DNA of 22,773 nt from Marivivens sp. (lineage in GTDB: Bacteria > Pseudomonadota > Alphaproteobacteria > Rhodobacterales > Rhodobacteraceae). The notes under the pieces are model-generated. The model did not search any database and was not told the DNA's origin. It worked only from the letters and a program-made list of their open reading frames with translations. A program made the position numbers and the translations under genes. The stretch lies in assembly GCA_024642185.1 (NCBI GenBank), contig JAHEBR010000012.1, positions 1-22,773 on the forward strand, given 5' to 3'. The stretch's first letter is position 1; every line of letters starts with the position of its first letter. This document shows, in pieces, positions 14,934-21,353 of this stretch.

Positions 14934-16066
14934 CCTTTCGCTCCGGCTGTGCGCAGGTGCAGGGATCTTAGAAGTTGCGGAGCGCTGGCGATTGACAGTT
15001 GCAGCCAAACGACCGCGAGCCCCAATACCGCCGGGACATAATAGAGAGCCCAAAGCTCTGGCTGCACCCGCACAATGTTGGCGACAGCGGCTTCGACAAT
15101 CTTGATACACACGATGATGCCGATCGCGGTGAGGATTTGGCGCAAAAGGCCAAAACGGCTGAACCCACCGACGATCAGGGCCGAGAAGCCGGCAACGGTA
15201 GCCGCAAAGGCCAGTAGTGATTCAGCGATCAGGCTGTGCCCCCGAGCATAATGCAGCTGCCTGCTCGCCTGAGAACCACCCGCTGTCGCAGCCTCTCCCG
15301 TCAGAAGCTCAAAGAGAGTCAGCTCTGACGACCGTAGCGCGCGCTCTTCCTTCTTGGGGATCATGGCGCCTATATCAAAGACGAAGTCGTCAAACCGGGT
15401 CATGACCAGCCGGTTGGACTCGTGCCGTAGGTTTTGGGCGAGGCCGGAAATCATCACAAGCTGCGGGCCGTTCTCGCCTTTGACGAGAAAGGCCCGGTCG
15501 GCCGTGTAGGTGGTCGACTCTGCTGGGTTGTGCGTATCTGACAGGAAGATGTCGAGAAGTTCGCCCGATGGGGTAATGTCGCGAATATAGAAGGTCAGCC
15601 CAGCGGTCGGGCTGAGAAAGCGCCCCTCTGTGAGGAGCCGCGCCGCGCTGTTTTGAGTGACTTCAAGGCTGCGGTCACTATAGGCACGGTTTGCCAAAGG
15701 GACGAGATAGCCGGTAAGGACGAGCATCATCACGAAAACCACCGTGGCAAACATCATGACCGGCCGCGCCACGCGGAAAGCGGAAAAGCCGGTGGCCTGA
15801 ACCACAGTGAGTTCGGAATCAGCGCTCATCCGGTTGGTGACATAGACGGCGGCCGCAAATCCCGCGACCGGGAGAACGATGCGGATCACGCCGGGAAGGG
15901 TCAGGGCGGAGAATTCAAGAAAGACCCAAACGGTCTGGCCGTCACCGATCAACCAGTCAAAGAGGCGCACTGCGGAATTGATCCAGTAGATGGAAATCAG
16001 GACCAGCGAGAAGAAGCCAAACAGCATCATCAATTGCGACAGCATATATCTGTCGAATCGCGCCAC
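14930..16066 (-). CDS. lptF: LPS export permease LptF (GTG start)
   Basis: 378 residues, the partner of LptG and of the same fold: membrane helices near residues 10-30, 45-70 and 95-120, a periplasmic domain, then three C-terminal helices. DSELTVVQATGFSAFRVARP is the cytoplasmic coupling segment that contacts LptB. I chose the GTG at 16066 because it begins the conserved ARFDRYMLSQLMMLFGFF and has a very strong ribosome-binding site (AAGGGGGG). The frame is open further upstream to 16252, but that part has no family character and crosses into holC. First gene of the six-gene envelope operon. A promoter must lie in 16067-16215, but I could not place one firmly. Confidence 0.93.
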   Translation of the reverse strand: MARFDRYMLSQLMMLFGFFSLVLISIYWINSAVRLFDWLIGDGQTVWVFLEFSALTLPGVIRIVLPVAGFAAAVYVTNRMSADSELTVVQATGFSAFRVARPVMMFATVVFVMMLVLTGYLVPLANRAYSDRSLEVTQNSAARLLTEGRFLSPTAGLTFYIRDITPSGELLDIFLSDTHNPAESTTYTADRAFLVKGENGPQLVMISGLAQNLRHESNRLVMTRFDDFVFDIGAMIPKKEERALRSSELTLFELLTGEAATAGGSQASRQLHYARGHSLIAESLLAFAATVAGFSALIVGGFSRFGLLRQILTAIGIIVCIKIVEAAVANIVRVQPELWALYYVPAVLGLAVVWLQLSIASAPQLLRSLHLRTAGAKG

Positions 16067-16215
16067 CCTTGCCCCCCTTGTTTTGTCCCGTTTGGTGTTG
16101 GCCAAACCTAGCGGATATGCGGCGGGGGTTGAACTCCAATCTGGCCAAAGAAGCCCCCAGTCGGTAGCAATGCACAAAACCCCGCCGATCGGGGCGCGCC
16201 AGACGGAAAGAACCC

Positions 16216-16683
16216 ATGGGAGCTGCCTATTTTTATCAGCTGACCGAGACACCGCTCGAGACAGCGCTGCCGCAGCTGTTGGGGCGGGCGCTGGGCGCGG
16301 GCTGGCGGATCGCGGTCAGGGGGCGGAGTGCAGCGTTCCTCGACCAGCTCGACCAGCGGCTCTGGCTCGGGGCCGAGGAGGGGTTCTTGCCGCACGGGCT
16401 TGCCGGAGGGCCGCATGACGCTGAGCAACCGGTTTTGCTGACCTCGGCGGCTCAGGCACCCAATGGCGCCGTCTGCGTGATGGCGGTCGATAGCGCGGAG
16501 GTCAGCGCCGAAGAGGTCAAGGGCCTCGAACGGGTCTGCGTGATCTTCGACGGGGCCGATCAGGCGGCGCTCGAGCACGCGCGGGGCCAGTGGAAGGCCC
16601 TCACCGATGCCGGCTGCGAAGCGCAGTATTGGGCGCAGGATGGCGGACGCTGGGTGAAGAAAGCGGAAAAGGCTGGCGCTTAA
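16216..16683 (+). CDS. holC: DNA polymerase III subunit chi (HolC)
   Basis: 155 residues, the usual size. Chi links the clamp loader (through psi, where present) to single-strand-binding protein at the replication fork. The N-terminus AAYFYQLTETPLETALPQLL, the central RLWLGAEEGFLPHG and the segment ERVCVIFDG are typical. The ATG at 16216 begins the conserved N-terminus, with GGAAAG upstream. It is divergent from lptF with a 149-bp gap. In E. coli pepA separates lptF from holC; here it is absent. Its stop overlaps the convergent marC stop by 4 nt (TTAA at 16680-16683). Confidence 0.93.
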   Translation: MGAAYFYQLTETPLETALPQLLGRALGAGWRIAVRGRSAAFLDQLDQRLWLGAEEGFLPHGLAGGPHDAEQPVLLTSAAQAPNGAVCVMAVDSAEVSAEEVKGLERVCVIFDGADQAALEHARGQWKALTDAGCEAQYWAQDGGRWVKKAEKAGA

Positions 16684-17309
16684 GAGGCAAACCCGAAGGA
16701 CCGCAGTCCATCGAGGATGAACTGCACCGCCAGCGCGGCCAGTAGCATTCCCAAAAGCCGTGTCACCACATTGATCCCGACCTTGCCGAGCACGCGCTCG
16801 ACGAAGGGCGCGATCAGGAATGTGCCGAAGACCAACACCAGATTGGCCGCCATGACCCCGCCGATGGCGGCGAAGTCGGCCGCGCCCTCGGCCTGACCGG
16901 CCAGAAGGATGATCGTGGTGATCGCTCCGGGGCCGACGATCAGCGGGATCGCCAAGGGAAAGACGGAAGGATCGTCGTGATGCTCTTGCCCGCCCTCGTC
17001 GGCGCTTTCCTTGCGGCGGGCTTGGCGCCGCTGGAACAGCATATCAAGGGCGGTAAGGAACAGAAGAACGCCGCCCGCGATGCGGAAGGCGGGCATCGAG
17101 ATGCCGATGAAATTCAGGACCGCCTCGCCCAGGAAGAGGAAGACGATCATCAGGGCCCCCGCCGTGAGGCAGGCGCGCAGGCCGATGGCGCGGCGCTGGG
17201 CGCGGCTCATCCCTTGCGTGAGCGCAAGGAACAGCGGCGCCAGCCCCGGCGGGTCGATGATGATAAAGAGCGTTGTGAACGCTGTGATAAGGGCGGGAAG
17301 TTCGGTCAT
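16680..17309 (-). CDS. MarC-family inner-membrane protein
   Basis: 209 residues with six predicted membrane helices: about 6-22, 45-65, 72-90, 117-137, 144-168 and 183-203. Typical MarC/YchE motifs are FIIIDPPGLAPLFLALT (15-31) and FPLAIPLIVGPGAIT (116-130). A charged loop (RRQARRKESADEGGQEHH) joins the two halves. Despite the name, the family is not an established multidrug transporter; its function is unknown. The stop codon is shared with convergent holC. It lies 60 bp downstream of the ABC-F gene on the same strand and could be cotranscribed with it. Confidence 0.92.
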   Translation of the reverse strand: MTELPALITAFTTLFIIIDPPGLAPLFLALTQGMSRAQRRAIGLRACLTAGALMIVFLFLGEAVLNFIGISMPAFRIAGGVLLFLTALDMLFQRRQARRKESADEGGQEHHDDPSVFPLAIPLIVGPGAITTIILLAGQAEGAADFAAIGGVMAANLVLVFGTFLIAPFVERVLGKVGINVVTRLLGMLLAALAVQFILDGLRSFGFAS

Positions 17310-17369
17310 CTGTCCGTCAAGCTGTTTGCGGCAGCATAGCCACGGGCCGGGCCACGGGGCCAGAGAAAC

Positions 17370-19235
17370 TTAGCGGCTTTCGGCCTCTTCAAGCTTTTCA
17401 AGCGCGCCCATCCAAAGGGCCTCGGCCCGCGATAGCCCGTCCATCACCTCGGCATATTTGCGGTTCCATGTCTCCAGCTCGCCGATGCGGGCATCTTCAT
17501 AGAGCGCAGGGTCCGCGAGTTTGGTGGCAAGTTTGTCCCGCATTTCGTTGATCTTTTTCACCCGCTCCTCGCATTTGCGAACCTCTGCCCGCAGCGCAAG
17601 GATCTCGTCGCGGCTGGGCTTGGGGGCAGCGGCCTTGGGCGCGGCCGACTTGGTCTGATCTTTTCCGGCCGCTTTGTCGGTCGAAAGCAACATTCTGCGA
17701 TAGGTTTCCAGATCGTCGTCATAGGGCGCAACGCGCCCGCCGTTCACCAGCCAGAGCCTGTCGGCAACCATCGACAACAGATGCATATCGTGGCTGACGA
17801 GGATCACCGCGCCGGTGTAGGCCGTCAACGCCTCGACCAAGGCCTCGCGGCTCTCGATATCAAGGTGGTTGGTCGGCTCGTCGAGGATCAGAAGGTGCGG
17901 CGCGTCGATCGTGGCCAGCAAGAGCGACAGACGCGCCTTTTGCCCGCCGGACAGCCGGCCGACCTCGGTTTCGGCCTGCGCCGCCATAAGCCCAAATCCG
18001 GCCAGACGCGCGCGCAGCTTGGCGTGCAACTCCTCGGGGCGGACGCGCACAAGATGTTGCAGCGGCGTTTCCTCGACCCGAAGCTCTTCGACCTGATGCT
18101 GGGCGAAGAAGCCGATTCTCAGCTTGGATGAGGCGCTCATACGCCCGGACATCACGTCAAGCTTGCCAGACAACATCTTGGAAAGGGTGGATTTCCCTTC
18201 CCCGTTGCGGCCCAGCAGGGCGATCCTGTCGTCCTGATCAATCCGCAGGTTCATGTGCCGCAGAACGATCGTTTCGCCATAGCCGGTGGCCGCGTCCTCG
18301 GTGGCGATGATCGGCGGCGAAAGCTCTTCGGGGCTGGGGAAGGTAAAGACGGTCCGCGCCGCATCCTCGGGCACGCGGATCGTCTCCATCTTTTCAAGCA
18401 TCTTGACCCGGCTCTGGGCCTGCTTGGCCTTCGATGCCTTGGCCTTGAAACGATCGACAAAGGCTTGCAGGTGGGCGCGGCGGGCGTCTTGCTTTTTGGC
18501 GGCCGACGACAAAAGCGCAATCTTTGCAGCGCGTTGGCGGGCGAAGCTGTCGTAGGCGCCGGTGTAGTAGGTCAGCTGCCGGTTCTCGAGGTGAAGAATG
18601 CCGCCCACCGAGCGGTTCAAAAGCTCGCGGTCGTGGCTGACGATCAAGACGGTGTGGGGATAGCGCGTGAGATAGTTCTCGAGCCAGAGCGCGCCCTCGA
18701 GATCGAGATAGTTGGTCGGTTCATCGAGCAAGAGGAGATCGGGCTCGGAAAACAGCACCGCCGCCAGCGCCACCCGCATCCGCCAGCCGCCCGAGAAGGC
18801 CGAGCAGGGCATCTTCTGTTCGTCGTCGGTAAAGCCAAGGCCCTTGAGGATCGCCGCCGCCCGCGCCTCGGCCGACCATGCGTCGATATCGGCAAGGCGG
18901 GTCTGGATGTCGGCGATCCGGTGTGCGTCGGTGGCGTGTTCGGCTTCGGCCATGAGCGCCGCCCGCTCGACATCTGCCGCCAGAACCGTGTCGATCAACG
19001 AGACCTCGTTGCCAGGCACCTCCTGGCTGACGCCGCCGATCTTCCAGCCGCGCGGCAGCTCGATCGAGCCCGTGTCGAGCGTCAGCTCGCCCCGGATGAT
19101 GCGGAACAGCGTGGTCTTGCCGGTGCCGTTGCGCCCGACAAGGCCAACCTTGTGGCCCGTCGGGATTACCGCCGAGGTATGCTCGAGAAGCGGGCGGCCC
19201 TCGACCGAATAGGAGATGTCGTTGATGCGTAACAT
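17370..19235 (-). CDS. ABC-F family ATPase (YheS-like), ribosome-associated
   Basis: 621 residues with two ABC ATPase domains and no membrane helices. Domain 1 has Walker A GRNGTGKTT (34-42), signature FSGGW (147-151) and Walker B LLLLDEPTNYLD. A linker rich in Lys/Ala/Gln (about 240-285, including DRFKAKASKAKQAQSRVKML) is the ABC-F hallmark that reaches the ribosomal P-site. Domain 2 has GRNGEGKST (342-350), LSGGQKARL (428-436) and LLILDEPTNHLD. A C-terminal Lys/Ala/Pro linker and coiled coil follow (about 535-621). Such proteins act on stalled ribosomes rather than in transport. Architecture is closest to YheS; it is distinct from the Uup-type gene at the left edge. The start ATG at 19235 begins the conserved MLRINDISYSV, but its ribosome-binding site is weak. 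Confidence 0.92.
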   Translation of the reverse strand: MLRINDISYSVEGRPLLEHTSAVIPTGHKVGLVGRNGTGKTTLFRIIRGELTLDTGSIELPRGWKIGGVSQEVPGNEVSLIDTVLAADVERAALMAEAEHATDAHRIADIQTRLADIDAWSAEARAAAILKGLGFTDDEQKMPCSAFSGGWRMRVALAAVLFSEPDLLLLDEPTNYLDLEGALWLENYLTRYPHTVLIVSHDRELLNRSVGGILHLENRQLTYYTGAYDSFARQRAAKIALLSSAAKKQDARRAHLQAFVDRFKAKASKAKQAQSRVKMLEKMETIRVPEDAARTVFTFPSPEELSPPIIATEDAATGYGETIVLRHMNLRIDQDDRIALLGRNGEGKSTLSKMLSGKLDVMSGRMSASSKLRIGFFAQHQVEELRVEETPLQHLVRVRPEELHAKLRARLAGFGLMAAQAETEVGRLSGGQKARLSLLLATIDAPHLLILDEPTNHLDIESREALVEALTAYTGAVILVSHDMHLLSMVADRLWLVNGGRVAPYDDDLETYRRMLLSTDKAAGKDQTKSAAPKAAAPKPSRDEILALRAEVRKCEERVKKINEMRDKLATKLADPALYEDARIGELETWNRKYAEVMDGLSRAEALWMGALEKLEEAESR

Positions 19236-19359
19236 GAGCGGGGGGATGCCCTATGCGCGCGGGGCCGTCAATCGCGGCTTTTCATGCGCCACGGGCCATG
19301 ATAGGGCAGCGCCAATTTTCAACCATAGGGCCGCTGCGCCCAGACGAAAGAGGCATATC

Positions 19360-19782
19360 ATGGCTATCGAACGCACCCTGTCGATCATCAAACCCGACGC
19401 CACCAACCGCAACCTGACCGGCAAGATCAACGCCAAGTTCGAAGATGCGGGTCTGCGCATCGTCGCCCAGAAGCGCATCAAGCTGTCGATGGAGCAGGCC
19501 GGCAAGTTCTACGAAGTCCACGCCGCCCGCCCGTTCTATGGCGAACTGTGCGAGTTCATGGCTTCGGCTCCGGTCGTCGTTCAGGTTCTCGAAGGGGAAG
19601 GCGCGATTGCCAAGAACCGTGAAGTCATGGGCGCCACCAACCCCAAAGACGCAGCCGCCGGCACCATCCGCGCCGATTTTGCCCTTTCGGTTGGCGAAAA
19701 CTCGGTCCACGGCTCGGACGCGCCGGACACCGCCGCGCAAGAAATCGCCTACTTCTTCTCGGGTCTCGAGCTCGTCGGCTAA
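19360..19782 (+). CDS. ndk: Nucleoside diphosphate kinase
   Basis: 140 residues, the standard length. Ndk transfers the gamma-phosphate from ATP to other (d)NDPs through a phospho-histidine. The catalytic His117 is visible in NSVHGSDAPDTA. ERTLSIIKPDATNRNL at the N-terminus and HAARPFYGELCEFM (54-67) are diagnostic. I chose the ATG at 19360 because AAAGAGG lies just upstream and the protein starts like its homologues; the frame stays open to 19216 but without family character. It is divergent from the ABC-F gene, with a 124-bp gap that holds an 8-bp inverted repeat. It ends at a strong terminator. Confidence 0.97.
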   Translation: MAIERTLSIIKPDATNRNLTGKINAKFEDAGLRIVAQKRIKLSMEQAGKFYEVHAARPFYGELCEFMASAPVVVQVLEGEGAIAKNREVMGATNPKDAAAGTIRADFALSVGENSVHGSDAPDTAAQEIAYFFSGLELVG

Positions 19783-19811
19783 CCGCCGCGACTGACCTGA
19801 CAAGGCATGAG

Positions 19812-19840
19812 CCCGCGCCCCTCAAAAGGCGCGGGTTTTT
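19812..19840 (+). terminator. Intrinsic terminator of ndk
   Basis: CCCGCGCC (19812-19819) pairs with GGCGCGGG (19828-19835) around an 8-nt loop, followed by TTTTT (19836-19840). It lies about 30 bp after the ndk stop, and the T-run abuts the stop codon of the convergent TfoX-type gene. Confidence 0.9.
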
Positions 19841-20170
19841 CTATCGCCGATAGCCCACCCCGATCTGGTCGAGCGCCGCTTCCAGATCGCTTAGGCCCGG
19901 ATCATGCGCCGCGGCCTTGATCTCGTCGAACCGCTTGCGGAGCGCGGCCTTCTCGGCCCCTTGGCAATCGTTCCACGGACGCCCCTGCAGCCCCATCACG
20001 ATCACATAATAGCCGATGAAATGCGGCCGGACCCCGACACGCAAGAGCGCGGTATAGGCGGCATCCGCCCCCATCGCGCGGATCTCTTCCGCTGTGGTGA
20101 TCCCCGCGCGGGCAAATTCGCGCGCGGTGGCGGGGCCGAGGTTGGGGATCGAGGTGATGGGCGTGGACAT
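19841..20170 (-). CDS. TfoX C-terminal-domain protein (stand-alone)
   Basis: 109 residues consisting of the TfoX/Sxy C-terminal domain: a helix-hairpin-like start (IPNLGPATAREFARAGITT), then AEEIRAMGADAAYTALL and LQGRPWNDCQGAEKAALRKRFDEI. The TfoX N-terminal domain is missing, so the full-length competence-regulator role of Sxy should not be assumed; stand-alone C-terminal proteins are common and uncharacterised. Three in-frame ATGs exist (20194, 20182, 20170). I chose 20170 because it starts close to the conserved segment; none has a strong ribosome-binding site. The terminator of the upstream minus-strand transcript ends at 20195, so the gene needs its own promoter or read-through. An ATG at 20194 would leave it immediately after that terminator. 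Confidence 0.82.
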   Translation of the reverse strand: MSTPITSIPNLGPATAREFARAGITTAEEIRAMGADAAYTALLRVGVRPHFIGYYVIVMGLQGRPWNDCQGAEKAALRKRFDEIKAAAHDPGLSDLEAALDQIGVGYRR

Positions 20171-20194
20171 GGGCCCGAGCATAGGCAGGCGCAT

Positions 20195-20243
20195 AAAAAA
20201 GGGCCAGTGGCGCTACCGGGGGAGGAACGTGCAGCCACTGGCC
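20195..20243 (-). terminator. Intrinsic terminator (second hairpin of the putative sRNA)
   Basis: A perfect 10-bp stem (20243-20234 with 20211-20202) and six Ts at 20200-20195 on the minus strand. The 22-nt loop is long for a plain terminator, which suggests the loop sequence itself is useful. It ends the transcript carrying the small ORF, and possibly the SdpI-family gene. Confidence 0.78.
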
Positions 20244-20283
20244 TGTCAGAGGCGCGGGCCCGGAGGGAGTAGCCTTGCCCGCG
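20195..20283 (-). ncRNA. Putative small RNA with two anti-Shine-Dalgarno-like hairpins (CcsR/cuckoo-type architecture)
   Basis: Read on the minus strand, hairpin 1 pairs CGCGGGC (20283-20277) with GCCCGCG (20259-20253) and shows the loop AAGGCUACUCCCUCCGG. Nine nt later, hairpin 2 pairs GGCCAGUGGC (20243-20234) with GCCACUGGCC (20211-20202), exposes UUCCUCCCCC in a 22-nt loop, and is followed by C and U6. Both loops are C/U-rich and complementary to Shine-Dalgarno-like GGAGG sequences. Two such hairpins, the second a terminator, downstream of a small ORF is the layout of the CcsR ('cuckoo') RNAs known from Rhodobacter and other Alphaproteobacteria, whose loops carry CCUCCUCCC-like motifs. The loops here are not identical to that motif. 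The 5' end is unknown; the RNA may be processed from a longer transcript. Confidence 0.6.
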
Positions 20284-20294
20284 GTCGTATTTCG

Positions 20295-20429
20295 TCAGAT
20301 CGACGCGTAGTCCGAGAATACCGGATGTGCGTCGTCGTGGGTCTTGTCCTCGGGCTGCAAATCCATGCCCTGAGGCAGTTCATCCTGCGCCGCCGGCGCC
20401 TGTGGTGTTGGTGCGGGATCCTGTATCAT
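20295..20429 (-). CDS. Possible small acidic protein of 44 residues, unknown
   Basis: An ORF of 44 codons starting at the ATG at 20429. The protein begins MIQDPAPTPQAPAAQDELPQ, continues with GMDLQPEDKTHDDAHP and ends VFSDYASI. It is rich in Pro, Gln and Asp, lacks membrane segments and is clearly acidic. AGAGGTG lies upstream but somewhat far from the ATG. It is followed after 11 bp by the two-hairpin RNA element. In Rhodobacter the CcsR RNAs lie behind a small Arg-rich DUF1127 gene; this protein is not DUF1127. The frame stays open upstream to 20687, but that part overlaps the SdpI-type gene in another frame and is not credible. I do not recognise the family; the evidence is position and plausible codon choice only. 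Confidence 0.45.
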   Translation of the reverse strand: MIQDPAPTPQAPAAQDELPQGMDLQPEDKTHDDAHPVFSDYASI

Positions 20430-20507
20430 GCCGGTCTCGGCACCTCTGCCACATCGCGTCTTGTGCGCGTTAGGATTGAGTCTACCGGCGGAAACGGGCG
20501 GTTGAGC

Positions 20508-20534
20508 GGCGGAAATGTGGCGGAAATGTGGCGG
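20508..20534. repeat. 11-bp tandem repeat, about 2.5 copies
   Basis: The unit GGCGGAAATGT occurs at 20508-20518 and 20519-20529, followed by a partial GGCGG (20530-20534). A related GGCGGAAACG lies at 20487-20496. It sits between the SdpI-type stop and the small ORF. It could be slippage-prone DNA or repeated binding sites. Confidence 0.7.
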
Positions 20535-20536
20535 CG

Positions 20537-21181
20537 TTAGGCTTTGCGCTGCTGCTCGCGGTAGATGAGGAAGGAATAGACCATCGGCCCGAAGGCGGCG
20601 GCTAGCGCGGCCGCGACGACCAGATAAATGCTCCCGCCCATGAGACCGCTGGCGATGATGGCAAGGCCGCCAAGGATGAAGAACCACCGCCCGAGGCGAT
20701 GGGTGCGGGTCCAGTTGTCTTCATCGACGATGGCCCACGGGGTGCGGATACCGACGTAGAAGTTGCGCGGCAGTCGGTTCAGGAAGAACCCCAGAACAAC
20801 GAAGAGGGTGCCCACGCCGATCGAGACGGCGCTGTCCATGGCGATCGCCACGCCGAGGCCGGACAGCAGGATCAGAAGGTTCAAGACCGCAAGCAGCGCG
20901 AAAACCGCGACCCTGATTGCCACAAAGCCGGTATTGCCCGCCTCGATCGCATAGTCCTTTGGGGAAAGGGCCGGGATGATGCGGAAGACACCATAGAGCC
21001 CGAGCATCATCAGCGGCAGAAGGAACGCGCCCCAGCCCTTGCCCATCATGCGATCGACTTCGCCGGCGGCATTCCAGTGGCCGGGGATCTGGTCGGGCAG
21101 CCACAGATAGAGAAGGGCCGAGAGGGCGAACGAGCCGGCGATCAGGGCGAGATTGACGGTGTCGAGGCGGCGGGGATCCAT
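20537..21181 (-). CDS. SdpI-family membrane protein (DUF1648 plus SdpI C-terminal domain)
   Basis: 214 residues with about six membrane helices. The N-terminal DUF1648 part carries LPDQIPGHWNAAGEVDR (29-45). The C-terminal SdpI-type part carries NRLPRNFYVGIRTPWAI (135-151) followed by WTRTHRLGRWFF. Bacillus SdpI gives immunity to the SdpC toxin and helps signal through SdpR, but most family members sit without toxin genes, as here, and their role is unknown. The ATG at 21181 has GGAG 7-8 nt upstream. A heat-shock-sigma-like promoter lies at 21223-21251. The small ORF and the two-hairpin RNA follow on the same strand and may share its transcript. Confidence 0.88.
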   Translation of the reverse strand: MDPRRLDTVNLALIAGSFALSALLYLWLPDQIPGHWNAAGEVDRMMGKGWGAFLLPLMMLGLYGVFRIIPALSPKDYAIEAGNTGFVAIRVAVFALLAVLNLLILLSGLGVAIAMDSAVSIGVGTLFVVLGFFLNRLPRNFYVGIRTPWAIVDEDNWTRTHRLGRWFFILGGLAIIASGLMGGSIYLVVAAALAAAFGPMVYSFLIYREQQRKA

Positions 21182-21222
21182 GGCGGGCTCCGTGGCTCAG
21201 GGCTGGGCTTTCTCTTGCCTCA

Positions 21223-21251
21223 AAGTGGGCATTGCCAGCCCGTTTTTCAAG
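21223..21251 (-). promoter_or_regulatory. RpoH (sigma-32)-like promoter upstream of the SdpI-type gene
   Basis: On the minus strand CTTGAAA (21251-21245) is a perfect match to the sigma-32 -35 element. After 14 bp comes GCCCACTT (21230-21223), which matches the -10 consensus CCCCATnT at five of seven informative positions. The start codon is 42 bp downstream of the -10, leaving room for a short leader with its GGAG site. CcsR-type RNAs in Rhodobacter are under RpoH control, so this fits the downstream RNA element. The call rests on eye-matching only. Confidence 0.4.
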
Positions 21252-21353
21252 CCATCCTCACTGCGACGATGGGCGGCCTTGCCGGTGCGCGCGCGGATCG
21301 ACTAGCCTTCACCTGCCATTCCCAGAAGTGGCCGCAGTCGAAAGGATAGAGCC

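Noticed and set aside
19841..20170. Competence regulator (Sxy/TfoX)
   Set aside because: Only the C-terminal domain is present and no competence genes or CRP-S-like sites are seen nearby.
20295..20687. 130-codon version of the small ORF
   Set aside because: Its upstream part overlaps the SdpI gene in a different frame and crosses the tandem repeat; only the last 44 codons are plausible.
20537..21181. Toxin-immunity system based on the SdpI-family protein
   Set aside because: No SdpC-like toxin, SdpR-like repressor or secretion gene is nearby; the family is widespread without toxins.
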